NCBI RefSeq assembly: GCF_958298935.1
Contig: NC_084922.1
Coordinates: 46,721,958 to 46,785,957, forward strand
DNA from: Phragmites australis
Lineage: Eukaryota > Streptophyta > Magnoliopsida > Poales > Poaceae
Reading direction: 5' to 3'
Length of the DNA stretch: 64,000 bases
This document shows, piece after piece, positions 35,172-57,800 of the stretch. The first letter of the stretch is position 1. Every line of letters begins with the position of its first letter. The notes under the pieces were generated by a model that did not search any database, was not told where the DNA came from, and worked only from the letters and a program-made list of their open reading frames with translations. A program made the position numbers and the translations under genes.

Positions 35172-35809
35172 CGTTGAGGATGAGATTTGGTATTTATAGT
35201 GGTTATTATAGTGATGATTGATTTAATGAGCGACTAGATAAATAGTATCATAATCAGATGGCTAATATAATGATAAGATGCACAATATCATGACTTGATG
35301 AACAGTATCATGATCAAATGAACAGTGTATCCAACTAGATAAATAGTATTCTGATCATATGAACAATACTTCTGACTAGTGAACAATACCTACGTGATTA
35401 CGATCATTGGTCGCAATTAATGACTAGGCGATCAGCGACCATGCTTTGTTCTTACAGTTGTTCTTCGGACATATAGAAGAGTTGGTTGAATCTAAGAAGG
35501 CAGAACTACATTAAAGCGTATTTGGGTAGATATATATGAGTTTTATGTGGTCAAATAGGAAATATTTGTTAGTTATAGAAAGTTTAGAGATCATGTAAGT
35601 ATAGCTGAATCATATATATAAGTCTTATTCGGTTTGAATTAGAATTCCTGATCTCTTACGGCTAAGACATGCTACCCTTTAAATATGAGGGGGTCATGGT
35701 CGATGAAGATATCAACCAATCGATCAAACATAATTCACATTATCTTTCGTCTTTTACCTAACTCATTTAGTCTCGTTCTCTTTTTCCATCTATATTGATT
35801 CCTGTTCTT
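35172..35809 (+). repeat. Left LTR of the gypsy element
   Basis: It matches the right LTR through GATGAGATTTGGTATTTATA, the repeated ACAGTAC/ACAGTAT blocks, ATATATAAGTC and the CTTTCGTCTTTTACCTAA block. The similarity stops near 35809, before the expected CA end, so its 3' end may be deleted. Confidence 0.85.
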
Positions 35810-38371
35810 TTTCCATCTATACCGCCGCAAGGATTAGGAATCCCTTATGGGCCGATTTCTGAACAAAATTTTGCTACGCCACCTCCTGTTACTTCTCATG
35901 TGCTGAATGTGTCCACACCACCGCTCGAGTCAATAGCTAACTCTAATCGGCTTGTAGCCGATTATATTGAAATAATGCGAGAATAAGTAGCTATCGTGCA
36001 TAGAGAACAATTCGGCTTGGAGGTTAGAAGGAAAGCTCGTGCATACCAAAAATATCATACCCCGAGCATTATGACACAATCATATATCTCCATGGTTTTA
36101 AGGTTCCTAATTTTATAAAATTTATTGCGGAGGACAATAGAACTACTAGGGAGCATGCAGGCTAATTTCTTGTACAATTAGGTGAAGCTAGTTTCAATGA
36201 TATGATGGAAATTAGATTATTTTCTTTATCATTATCTAGAACCGCTTTTACTTGGTTTACATCTCTTGCCCCTAGAAATTTCATGAATATTTTTATATTG
36301 CTGATACTGAATTAAGGCTTTCACATTTTAGATCGGTTAAAAAAAATACAACGAACCTGTTGCTGATTTTATTAGAAGGTTCGGAGATAAAAAAAAATGA
36401 TACTTTAACTTGACACTTTCTGAAAAAGACTTAGCCGAATTAGCTTATTCGGGTTTATTGTCTCATCTTAAGGAAAAGCTAGATATTTATGAATTTCAGG
36501 ATGTTGGTCAAGTTTTGCAAAGAGCTCTGACATTAGAAAGTCGGGCTAAAGAGTCCAAGAATTTTTAGAAATCAAATGATAAATTTAAAGTTGATCGTCC
36601 TAATGTTCATATGCTTGAGTATGAGTCTAAGAATTCGGACGATGATGATGTTGATGTGTGTGTAGCCGAACGGGCTTGGTCTTCTAAGGCTAAATCATCT
36701 GTTTGCTCCGCTCTTAAGCCGATTCCTCCCAAAAATTGGCAAGAAGAAATTAAATTTACTTTTGATATAGCCAAATGTGATAGGATTTTTGATTATTTGC
36801 TACAAGAAAAACAAAATAAGCTTCCTCATGGTCACACAATTCCATCATAGAAGAATTGAGGAAGCGAGTTTATAGCATAACTCTTATTCTCATATAACTA
36901 ACGATTGTAATATTTTTCATCGACAGATTCAATCGGCCATTAACGAAGGACGATTGAAATTATCGGAGATGCAAGTTGACAAGCAATCGTTCTCGATTAA
37001 TGTTATTGATATCCAACACAAGAGTGTTCTAATTCGGTCAGCTCAAGCCGAAGCAGCTAAAGGAAAAAATGTAATTGTTGGTGAAGATAGGCTAAAACCT
37101 TTGGGAGAGAACAAAAATTTGCTAAGAGAAGTACTACTTGAGAAGACTCCCAAAGGCAAGAAATTGATCAAAGTTGTGTCGAACACTTCGATCTCGGGGG
37201 GGCATGGCAATGCTAGGATGCTCAAACCCAAAAATCCGGAGGTTGGCAGGTGGAAGATTAATAAAGCAAAGGGACTTGACAAGGTTGTAAAATTCAAACC
37301 CACTTTCAAGCAACTTATGTCCAAATATGAAAATGATAAGGTCGTACAAACTCATACGAATCGGCCAGATAATCTTAAGTGACCAAAATCACCTTTGAAG
37401 CAAGAAGCGCATGATCATCATCAACCAAAGGAGGATTGTGTTGCTACTACTCACCCACCACTTGGGCCGGCGCCATGGCCATGGATGCCTCCTCCGATGT
37501 CTTTTCCTCCTTACCCAACGTGAGGTTACAACGGTATGTGGATGCCTCCTCCTCCTGCGCAATTAAATTATTTTCATCCAGATTGGATAGCACCACATAG
37601 ACCAGTTTTTGATAGAATATTACATCATGTCCATGATCGATTGGGGCATATAAATCGGTTTAGTGATGTTAGACAAGCTAACAGTATAAAAAAAATCGGG
37701 TCAAGGGGAGTGGAGTTTTTACTCAAATTTCAGATTCTAATGTTGTTGAAACAAGGACCATTGCTGCTGATATTATTGAAATTGATTCGATGAAAGTGGC
37801 TGCCGAAGAGCTTGGCAAGGGACCGATTGTTATTACCAGTAAATCAATCAAATCTAAAAATGTATCTACTGTTGTTTATGTTGTTCCAGATGATAATAAT
37901 CATGAGGCAAGTAGCAACAAGTCGTCTTCTAAGTATCTACAGTCGAGATGGTGTCCCTCTGGTTTATCTCACATAAAAAAAAGAAGATTACAATGGCTAC
38001 GCAAGCAAGAATTAATGAAACAACAAGCTGAAAAGTTGTGGGATGATACTTTTAATGAAGTTAAGCCAATGCAACCTACGAAGCAAGTGTGGAGACCGAA
38101 AGTAAATGCAATGACAGCTCCTACAGCAGTCCCTTTGTCAACAACAACACCGGTGCTTATGCAAGAAGACAAGGAAGATGATGATTTGATTAATTATGAT
38201 GATTCACCGGTGCATACTAATGATGCTTCACCGATTGAAGGTATGGATATAAATATGATTTTTATGTTATCTTCAGAATTTCATGCTATGGATGAAGGTG
38301 AAGTGGCCCAATTGGACTCGGGGCCAAATGAGGCTATTTTTAGAAGCCAAAGGAGACAGATCGGCATTTAA
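35795..38371 (+). pseudogene. Broken gag region of the gypsy element
   Basis: Fragments in several frames: a start region (35795-35986), a capsid-like part about 36100-36560 with ELAYSGLLSHLKEKL and LESRAKES, and later pieces at 36611-36850, 36954-37382, 37536-37793 and 37790-38371. The Pro-rich WMPPPP segment is followed by FDRILHHVHDRLG, as in Tat-lineage gag C-termini. Internal stops and frameshifts separate the parts. Confidence 0.8.
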
Positions 38372-38840
38372 AGTTATTATATGTGAAAGGTCATATTAAT
38401 GGGAAGCCGATTTCTAGGATGCTTGTTGATGGTAGAGCTGCTATAAATTTGATGTCATACTCAATTTTCAAGAAACTTGGTAGAGTTGACAGTGAATTAA
38501 TAAAAACTAATTTGGTGCTCAATGGATTTATGGGTGATTCTAATGAGGCCAAAGAGGTTATCTCTATGGAGCTCACTATTAGAAGCAAGACATTATCCAC
38601 TGCCTTCTTCGTCGTCGAGGTGCAAAGTAACTATAGTGTTATTCTTGAGCGTGATTGTATTCATGCAAATGGTTGTGTGCCTTCCACCTTACATCAATTT
38701 TTAATTCAATAGGTGGATGATGAGGTAGAGATAATTCATGCGGATACTTCGACCTATGTTGCTTTGGCTGATGCTTCAGCTGATTGGAGATACGGTAATA
38801 CTGAATGCTTGTCGGGTCTTGATTTTTTTTAGTGTCTTCA
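38372..38840 (+). pseudogene. Broken aspartic protease domain of the gypsy element
   Basis: The frame 38383-38712 reads GHINGKPISRMLVDGRAAIN, as in retroviral-type proteases. The expected active-site Gly after Asp-Gly is changed to Arg (LVDGRAAIN), and a stop at 38710-38712 interrupts the sequence, which continues as VDDEVEIIHAD. Confidence 0.75.
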
Positions 38841-39109
38841 AGGACGGATTTGTACCCGTGGTTGTAAACCAACTTGTGATAATCATCTTAATAGCATAAT
38901 GTATCAATGAGTAGAGATAGAAATTTAGAATGACTGCATAAGTGTATGGAGCAATATCGGTCAGATAAGAACGATATTTGTGAGGCCATTAAAGATTTAG
39001 ATGAGTTAGATAACTTAGGTTAAGGTTTTTCATCGGTCGATCCATTAGAATAAGTTGATATAGGTGATGGTAGTATTCAAAGCCGATATTTGTAAACAAG
39101 AATGTGAAA

Positions 39110-40336
39110 GCCGATTACAAGGCTAGAGTAATCGAGTTACTTAGAGAGTATGTTGATTGTTTTGCTTAGGAACATCATGAGATGTCGAAACTTAATCAAG
39201 AGTTAGTAGAACATTGGTTGCCTATTAAAACAAGATTTAGACCCTATAAACAACCGACTAGAAGGTTTAATCCTAATATGTATGATCGGATCAAAGTGGA
39301 AATAGACCGGTTGTTGAAAGCGGGATTTATTAGGCCATGCAGATATGCTAATTGGATTTCTAACATCGTCCCAGTTACGCATTTGCATTGATTTAGAGAT
39401 TTAATAAAGCTACTCTAAAGATAAATATCATATGTCTATAGCTGATATGTTAATTAATGATGCTTCAGGATATAGAATAATTAGTTTTCTTGATGGTAAT
39501 GCTGGTTATAATTAAATTTTTATGGCCGAGGAAGATACGTCTAAAATGGCTTTTCGTTATCCTGGTTTTATTGGTTTATTTGAGTAGATGGTTATGACAC
39601 TTGGGTTGAAAAATACTGGTGCTACTTATCAAAGGGCTATGAATTTAATTTTTCATGATTTGCTTGGTGTCGTACTAAAAATATATATTAATAACATAGT
39701 TGTTAAATCGGGTGGTAATAATTCTCATTTAGCTGATTTACGGTTAGCTTTTGAAATGATGTGTCGGTATGGTCTGAAAATGAATCCACTCAAATTTGCT
39801 TTTGGTGTGTCGGCTGGGAGGTTTTTAGGTTTTTGTTATACATGAAAAAGAATAGAGATGTATTCTAATAAAGTAGAAGCTATACAGAAGGTTCGAGCAC
39901 CCACATGTAAGAGAGATATGCATAATTTGTTTATAAGGTGAATTACTTGAGAATATTTATATCAAACTTATCTGAAAAAAGTTAGTATTTTTACACCTAT
40001 ACTTTGGTTGAAAATGAGACCGAATTCGCTTGGCAGGCAGAACAATAGCGTGCATTTGATGAAATCAAGAAGTATTTGATTACTCCTCCGGTGCTTCGGA
40101 CGCCTAAAGTTGGATTACATTTTCAGCTATATATTGATATGAGAGATAATGTGATTGGTGCTGTTTTGGTGCAAGAAGTTAATGGTAAAGAGCACGCAAT
40201 TGCTTACTTGAGCCGACATCTTTTGGAGGTGGAGACAAGGTATGTCTTTATTGAGAAATTATGTTTATCACTATATTATGATTGTGCAAAGTTGAAACAT
40301 TATTTGCTATCTAGTACTTGTGTAGTAGCATGTTAA
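39110..40336 (+). pseudogene. Broken reverse transcriptase and first RNase H of the gypsy element
   Basis: RT motifs appear in pieces: HWLPIKTRFRPYKQP, EIDRLLKAGFIRPC and SNIVPV (39182-39391), then MTLGLKNTGATYQRAMN and the catalytic box (39588-39845). The box reads YINNIVVKSG where active elements carry two aspartates, so catalysis is lost as well as the frame. The first RNase H (40076-40336) shows LYIDMRDNVIGAVLVQ and AIAYLSRHLLEVETRY. Confidence 0.85.
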
Positions 40337-40539
40337 GCCGATGTGGTTAAGTACATGTTGCAAAAGCTAATTTTAAATGGTAGGATTAGTAAATAGGCTT
40401 ATGCACTTATATAATATTATTTGTCTTATAAATCTTTGAAATCTATGAAAGGTCAAATCGTAGCTAATTTTATTGTTAACCATCGGATTAATAATAAATA
40501 TGATTTAGATGTCGGTTATATGTCTATTAAACCATGAAA

Positions 40540-40978
40540 GCTTTATTTTGATTGTTCTTGCAGGGTTGGGCAAGGTGTTGATCTTGTTTTTATTTCACCT
40601 AGGGGTGCTGTTTTTGAGACATCTTGTCGTCTAGATTATATTTGTACCAACAATCAAGCCGAATATGAAGCTCTCTTGCTAGGATTAGAAATTTTAAGTT
40701 CCATAGGTATAAGGAATATAGAGGCGTTTGGTGATTCATTGCTAGTTGTGCAGCAAGTTTTCAATGATTATCAATGTTTCGACGGATCGCTAAATAACTA
40801 TCTTGATAAATGTCTAGACATTATTGCTGTTTTAGATGATTTTGTTATTAAGCATATTTTTAGAGATGATAATTTCAGAGCTAATGATTTAGCACATCAA
40901 GCATCCGGTAATCAAGTTAATAGAGATAAATTCTTTGTGATTGGAAGATCGATGTTGAAAGTGTCAAATATTGTATAG
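40540..40978 (+). pseudogene. Second (archaeal-type) RNase H of the gypsy element
   Basis: LYFDCSCRVGQGVDLVF, ISPRGAVFETSCRL, NNQAEYEALLLGLEIL, then AFGDSLLVVQQV and DDNFRANDLAHQAS, ending at 40978. This is the additional RNase H that marks Tat-lineage elements. It is one of the best preserved parts of the element. Confidence 0.85.
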
Positions 40979-40992
40979 TCAAACATGAATTT

Positions 40993-42409
40993 TTGGGTTC
41001 GGTTACATCTTCTCTAGTGGGAGAAAATGTTAAAGTTGCTGAATTCAAAGATTGGAGAAGACCTCTCATTGATTACTTGAAGGATTCGAGTAAAAGTGTT
41101 TATAGAAAGATTCGACGACAAGTCTTCAAACATACATTGTTGGATGATAATCTATATCGTCGGACCGTGGATGGTGTGCTTCTTAAGTGTTTAGATTCGG
41201 ATCAAGCAAAAGTTGCTATGAGTGAAGTATATGAAGTCATATGTGGCACACATCGGTCAGCGTGTAAGATAAAATGGTTGTTGAAAAGGGTTGTTTTTTA
41301 TTGACCTACTATGCTTCATGATTGTTTTGGACATTATAAAGTATGCGAGGCATGTCAAAAATTTGGTAATATTCAATTAATTCATGCTACTATGATGCAT
41401 CCTATTATCAAACCATAGCCGTTTCGGGGTTGAGGCTTGGATTTTGTCGACTAAATACATCATTCATCATCAAAAGGTCATTGCTTCATATTGGTTGCTA
41501 CATATTACTTTACTAAATGGGCTGAAGTTGTTTCTCTCAAGAACATAACACATAATGAGGTAATTTACTTTATTTTTGAGTATATTATTCATAGATTTGG
41601 CATTCCGTTCAACTACAAATCAAGGTACTTCATTCATGTCATATCAGATATGTGAATTTGTCGAGTCATTGGAAATTAAGCTTAATTTATCTCCATATTA
41701 TGCTCAGGTCAATAGTCGGACCGAGTCTAGTAATAAAATTTTGATTAAACTTATTAAGAAGAAGGTAGAAGAACACTCTAGAAAATAGCATTAGGTTCTA
41801 TCGAAGGCTTTGTGGACACATCGTATATCTAGACATGATGTCACTAAAGTAACATCGTATGAACTTGTTTATGGATAAGAAGTTATTTTACCTGTTGAAA
41901 TGAATCTTAATGCTTTAAGATTTGTCGAGCAGAATAATCTGTCGATTGTGGATTATTATGATCTAATAATGGACAAGATTGATGAAGTAACGGATGAAAG
42001 GTTGAAGACTTTAAGAGAGAAAGAGAAAGATAAGTTAAAGGTAGCCAAAGCTTACAACAAGAAGTTAAAAGCAAAGTCATTTCAAATTAGTGAACTTGTG
42101 TGGAAGACTATTTTACCTATAAGATCGAAAGACAACAAATTTGGCAAATGGTCTCCGAGTTATGAATGTCCGTATAAAATTGTAAGTATCGTCCCTAAAA
42201 ATTCTTATTTAGTAGAAAATTTGCAAGAAGAGAAAATGTCTAGAGTTATTAATGGACGATACTTGAAGAAATTTTATCCTAGTGTATGGCAAGATGTAAA
42301 AAAAAATATGGCCAATATATTGGTCACTATCGTTCTAAAAGGTATTCATAGCCGATGTCTTGATCATCGTTCTAAGAAAAGTAGTATGGAGATGATATAT
42401 TTTTTTTAG
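40993..42409 (+). pseudogene. Broken integrase region of the gypsy element
   Basis: The zinc-binding part appears as CGTHRSACKIKWLL and, after a stop, HDCFGHYKVCEACQKFG. The core follows with PFRGWGLDFVD, another stop, ATYYFTKWAEVV and RFGIPFNY. A C-terminal part (41900-42409) reads KAYNKKLKAKSFQISELVWK, then FGKWSPSYECPYKIV and INGRYLKKFYPSVWQ. Several stop codons interrupt it. Confidence 0.85.
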
Positions 42410-42438
42410 TGAAAAAGCTTCACCAAAACAAGGGGACT

Positions 42439-43041
42439 TGTTGATGATGAGATTTGGTATTTATAGTGGTTGTTGCAGCGATAATTGACTTAATGGACGA
42501 CCAGATAAACAGTACCACGACTTAGATGAACAGTACCATAGCTAGATGAACAGTACCATAACCAGATAAACAGTACATCCAAACAAATAAATAGTGCTCT
42601 AACCAGATGAATAATAATTCCAACTATGTTAACAATACCTACGTGACCACGATCAATGGTCACAATTAATGATCACACAATCAGCAATCACGGTTTGTTC
42701 CTACGCTTAGTCTCCGAACAGATGAAAGAGTTTATCAAACTCAAGATTAGACTATATTAAAGCGTATTCAGATAGAAATATGAGAGTTTTACATAATCAA
42801 AGAAAAAATATATATTAGTTACATAAAATTTGAAAATCAGATAGGTATAACCAAATCATATATATAAGTCTGGTTAGATTTAAATTAAAAGTCTTGATCT
42901 ATTACAACTAAGACCTACAACCCTTTAAATATAAGAAGATAATAATCAATTAAAAATATGAACTAAACAATCAAACACAAATTACATTATCTTTCGTCTT
43001 TTACCTAATCCTCTTTTTTCATCTGTATTATTTCTATTCTT
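42439..43041 (+). repeat. Right LTR of the gypsy element
   Basis: It begins just after the purine tract and matches the left LTR with many substitutions and a deletion of about 13 bp near its end. A plausible full end is CTTAGTCTCAACA at about 43049. Confidence 0.8.
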
Positions 43042-43049
43042 AGTCTCAA

Positions 43050-43362
43050 CAAACAAAGACAAGCTACCCATGACGCACACTCCAACGAGTAACGACAAAA
43101 GTCCAACGACATAACGTAAAGAACAGAGTAAACTGGTGCCGCTCACTGAATATTACACATAAAATGCTCAAAGTTTGACGTGAAACTTTTAGCATAAAAC
43201 ATTGTTTACGGAGGTGACTTCCTGTACAAAGACTACGCTCTGTAGCCTAGCTTGCACTTCATATACAAGGACAAGAGTAGAATAAACAAAAGGCAAAATG
43301 AGCCCATACAGTGGTGATGGCCTGATGGGCGTCTAAGTCAGATGTTAAGTACTGAGATCACT
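43050..43362. other. 3' flank of the CHD gene
   Basis: Probably the 3' UTR of the - strand CHD gene and a short spacer to the gypsy element. No other feature seen. Confidence 0.45.
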
Positions 43363-53979
<10,617 letters not shown>

Positions 53980-54095
53980 CGGGACCCGTGCGGCGGCGTC
54001 GGGCTCTTCGAATTCGAAACGACGCGAACGAGCGCGGCTTGCGAAAGGGGGGAGGCGTCGAGTACGGAAGAACAGGCGTGGGTGGGAGGTTGGTT

Positions 54096-54110
54096 TATAC
54101 TTTATAGGAG
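54096..54110 (-). promoter_or_regulatory. TATA box of the CHD gene
   Basis: On the - strand CTATAAAGTATAAACC lies about 125 bp upstream of the ATG at 53979, giving a short GC-rich leader. No other core element is clear. Confidence 0.55.
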
Positions 54111-55274
54111 AGCGTCACGAATCGCATGTTCGGGTGGAGAGAGTGGCGGGAAGGTCCACGGGATCCTCGCTGCAGGTGGACGCGGTGTTTACAGGTAAGA
54201 CACCGTCACATGGGGCCCTGACGGCGGAATAGGTTTGGTTTCCTGTGGAGCTGGTCCACGGAAGTGATAGGTGGGCGGGAAGCCGAATGGGTTTGGGGGC
54301 GTCGAGAGCGTGCGGGGATGCGTCATGCGTGTGGGTTCGTTCGGCGAGGCAGCGGTAGCCGTCCGATTGAAATGTGGGCGTGTGATGTGCGGCTCTCGTT
54401 TTTCCCTCGGTAGATTTTGTGGTTGCGCCCTGAGAGCGTATCCGGGCGGGATTATTGCTGCAATGTACCGATTTCCGTGTTGCCGCGCCAAGAATTATCC
54501 ATTTTCCCTCTCAGACCTGCATTTTAATTTTTTTCTTCTGGAGATGTTCCAGGCTTGCATTTTGTAGTCAACTTTTTCGCAATTTCGGCCTTTCTTTGAA
54601 TTTAGAGCAATTTAGGCCCGGTTATTTGTTGGGCTTGAAACGGTTCTTTTAGGGCATCACTAGATCCCAACGAGTCTTAAAGTGGATCCACTCGAAAATT
54701 AAAAAAGTAGTGAGGTGTCTCGCGCCAAAAGTATGGACAGACTCGTTGTAATATTTTATCATGATAATTTTTTATTAAAAATTAATCTCTTTAGCTTTTT
54801 TACATTGTTAGTGTTATTTAATTACAAAATATGTAAAATTAGAAAAGAGGTACAAAATTATGTTAGTGGGAGAGAAAATTATTTATACTCTAAATTTATA
54901 CCCAAATCATATATATGTATTAGTTTGATTCGTATATATTTTAATCAACTCCCATAATTTGTACATCAGGTGTAAGCATCAAAACTCAGAATAAATTTGG
55001 CTTGCCTCTGTGTTATGTCTTACCTGTTGCCTACATGATACGATAACATTAGGCTACACTTAATCTATTGTCTTAGTAAAAAATATTAATTTTTTCATTA
55101 ATTTTTATTATAAATTTTAGCTATTAATTAATTGTATTTTACCTGGACTATTTTTTTAGTCTTTGATTTTTTCTAAGACTATATTGGATACGGATATTTT
55201 TTCTATTCTAACCCTAATTTTAATTAATATTAGTTCTATTTTATTTGGACTCTTTATTTAGATGTTTTTGTTTC
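54111..55274. other. CHD upstream region and AT-rich spacer
   Basis: The first 400 bases are GC-rich and are probably CHD promoter. From 54640 the sequence is AT-rich. It contains loosely repeated blocks such as TATTTTACCTGGACTATTTT and TATTTTATTTGGACTCTTTA that resume after solo LTR B (TACGGACTCTTTGTTCTAG near 56800), so the LTR interrupted an older AT-rich repeat. No gene seen. Confidence 0.5.
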
Positions 55275-56724
55275 TCAACTGTCGGAGGATTAACTCCTCA
55301 AGCGGGGATCCTGAGGGACCCCCTTTGAACTTCGACCGGGGGATGATTCTGAATATACCTCGTACATAAAATTAATGCGAGTATATGTGAGGTGTAGGCG
55401 GGGCGGATGATCGGATGTTAGTGGAGTAAATGCTCGAGGGATTTTAGATAGGTTCGAGCTGACCATAGCGTAATACCTTACTCCTGTGTGTATGCTATAA
55501 ATGCTCTGAAAATACCTTTGTCTAGATCTCTTGTGTTACAAGATTTTTTGTCTAAATCTAGAGCTTCGGTCTTCAAGCACCGATCTCTCCGAGCTTCTGC
55601 TCAGCTTCGTGCGTCGTATGTCGTGATTCTTAGACTTGTCGGCCGTTGGACCTATTTTTCCTCTCTTCTTCTCCAGGGTGCGCTCCCCCTTTTTATATCC
55701 CGTCGGGGAGGTTTGGCGTGCCCAGAAAGGAGGGCACGAGTCCACATGAGCCATAAAAAGAAAGCAACCATCATGGGGCTGCAGTTTGATGTTACGGGGG
55801 TTGAAAATACGTCCTTGACCAGTCCGGTCGTCATCATGCCACCTTTTAGCAGGTGCAGCAGGGGGGCCACCGGGCAGCCCCGCGTGCCCGCCCGGTCAGA
55901 GCAGGCCTGACACAGCAGGGCGGCAGCCGATATGCCTCGAGCCCAGCGACGATATCTCCGAGGCGCACCGGATGACGCGCGATGAGACCCATCGCATTAA
56001 ATATCCCCACGCATCCCTGCCAGGCAGTGGCAGGAACTGACAGCAGGCGTGGGGGGAGTGGTTGGAAGTGACAGGCCACGCTTCCTCTTAAATGCAGCAT
56101 CGGGCCTCTCACCAGTTGACACCTCACCGCTGAGCCCTTGTGGGGTCCGCCGGCAAGGGGCTTCTCAGGTCATCGGGGAACTCGGGCACTCGGGGATCAC
56201 TGTTCATGGGCCCGAGCGTCCTCTTCCGGAACTGTGTCTTCTCGGGTTCTCAGGGAACTCGGGTACTCGGGGACCACTGTTCGTGGCCCCGAACGCCCTC
56301 TCCCGGAACTGTATCTTCTCGGGTCATCGGGGAACTCGGGTACTCGGGGACCACTGTTCGTGGCCCCGAGCGCCCTCTCTCAGAACTGCCTTCTCGGGTC
56401 CTCGGAAAACTCGGGTACTCGGGGACCACTGTTCGTAGCCCCGAGTGCCCTCTCCCGGAACTATGTCTTCTCGGGTCCTCGGGGAACTCGGGTACTCGGG
56501 GACTACTGTTCGTGGCCCCGAGCGCCCTTTCCCGGAACTGCCTTCTCGGGTTCTCGGGAAACTCGGGTACTCAGGGGCCACTATTCATGGCCCCGAGCAC
56601 CCCTCTAGGAACTGGGTCTTCTCGGACCTCTGGAAGATAGTCCCCAAGGGAAAGCGTCACGTGGCATTCTGCTGTCCTGGTCTCGAGACTCGGGACCCCT
56701 AGTTCCCATGTCACTGATATCAAC
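55275..56724 (-). mobile_element. Solo LTR B of the TGTCGG/CCGACA family, with TSD TCAAC
   Basis: On the + strand it runs from TGTCGGAGGATTAACTCC (55280) to CCCATGTCACTGATA (56719), 1440 bp, flanked by TCAAC at 55275-55279 and 56720-56724. Read on the - strand it starts TATCAGTGACATGGG where LTR A starts TGTCGGTTACATGGG, so the terminal TG has decayed to TA. The 3' end ...TCCTCCGACA is intact. The LTR TATA box is at 55690-55697 (- strand). No internal sequence is attached. Confidence 0.9.
56160..56630 (-). repeat. Six-unit 75/77-bp hairpin array inside LTR B
   Basis: A (C/T)(C/T)ACT core recurs at 56197, 56274, 56351, 56426, 56503 and 56578, with spacings of 77, 77, 75, 77 and 75 bp. Each unit has the CTCGGGGACC...GGCCCCGAG pairing seen in LTR A. 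The alternation of 75 and 77 suggests that two unit types were amplified. Confidence 0.9.
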
Positions 56725-57800
56725 CCATATGGAAATTGAACTATTAATTTTTCATATCTTTTAATTTCATATTTACCTATTTATTAATCGTATTAGATAC
56801 GGACTCTTTGTTCTAGTCAACATCGTTAGATGTTTATAACAATAGGTGGTCTAGATCTCTTTCTTTTTTCTCTTAAATATTAAGATAATTGATTATTCTC
56901 AAACTTAAAGACTGGCCATGACAATATAGATTTTAAGATTCTCTTAATATTTAAGGTCGGGTCTTAAGACGACTTTTTCTTTAGCTTACTACTCTCTTTT
57001 TTTCCTCACACTCTGGGTGCCCTTGATTATTCTCCCAGGTGAGTTGCAATTCAACACTTGCAGTTGCAGTATGGTGTTGCCTGAAATTGAAGAAAAAGAA
57101 GAAGCGCTTTGCAATGACAATGTTTTGCAGTAAATGAAGCTCAACACTGAACGTGGAAGCTTAAAGTCTAGCTAAAGCCGGCGGTATCGTTTGACTTCGG
57201 CCGCCATGTCTGTTTTTGTGTATTTCCCCTGAATTCCTATAAATTAGACGTAGCTCCAAGTCTGGTGTTGATTTCGCAAAGCTAATGCAATTGCTGAGAG
57301 GTCCATCTGCTTCCTTCAGATGGAATTAGCCACTATCCCTCTGCACAGACCTTTCCAAATGGGTCTGTCGGCTGGCTCAGCATGGGCCTGGTCTGGCCCT
57401 GCTATAGCTTGATAGGTTCGGTTAGTTTAATGGACCATGTCATACCAGCCTACATGACACGCTCTAGGCCCACGACACAACGGGACCTAGCAGTCATGGC
57501 TGAGCATGACAGGTCTAACTGGGTTTACCGTGGGATTTTCAAGTTTTTCATCAAGTGATCTCCTCTCGTGATCGGATTCTTTGGCCCTCCCTCCGGATCA
57601 ACATTTGGGATTGTCGTTGGAACTCGAGGTATACCTAATGACCGTTAATCTCGATCTCTCAATGCTTACCTTAAGAGCCAATTCCCTTCGATGAATATGC
57701 TCCTAATCCCTCATAGAATCATATATCTTAAGGGTTTGTAAATGCATTTGATAAATCCTTCAGACCTAAGTTTTTGTCTATGATCGGGCAACCTAGATAG
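56725..57800. other. Spacer between solo LTRs B and C
   Basis: AT-rich up to 57000, then mixed. The stretch 57360-57520 has GC-rich short repeats (GGCTGGCTCAGCATGGGCCT, CAGTCATGGCTGAGCATG) like the subterminal parts of Ac-type hAT elements and like 63430-63680. No gene seen. Confidence 0.45.

Larger units (their letters stand above)
35172..43041 (+). mobile_element. Decayed Ty3/gypsy retrotransposon, Tat/Retand type with two RNase H domains
   Basis: LTRs lie at about 35172-35809 and 42439-43041; both begin (C/T)GTTGA.GATGAGATTTGG but have many differences and indels. A purine tract, AAGGGGAC, precedes the right LTR. The internal order is gag, protease, reverse transcriptase, RNase H, a second (archaeal-type) RNase H, and integrase, the order described for the Tat lineage. 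All frames are broken by many stop codons, and no primer binding site is visible after the left LTR, so the element is dead. I could not find a clear 5-bp target duplication, perhaps because the ends have mutated. Confidence 0.92.

Noticed and set aside
35167..43060. A 5-bp target duplication for the gypsy element
   Set aside because: Candidates (TATTG on the left, AACAA on the right) do not match, and the LTR ends are uncertain.
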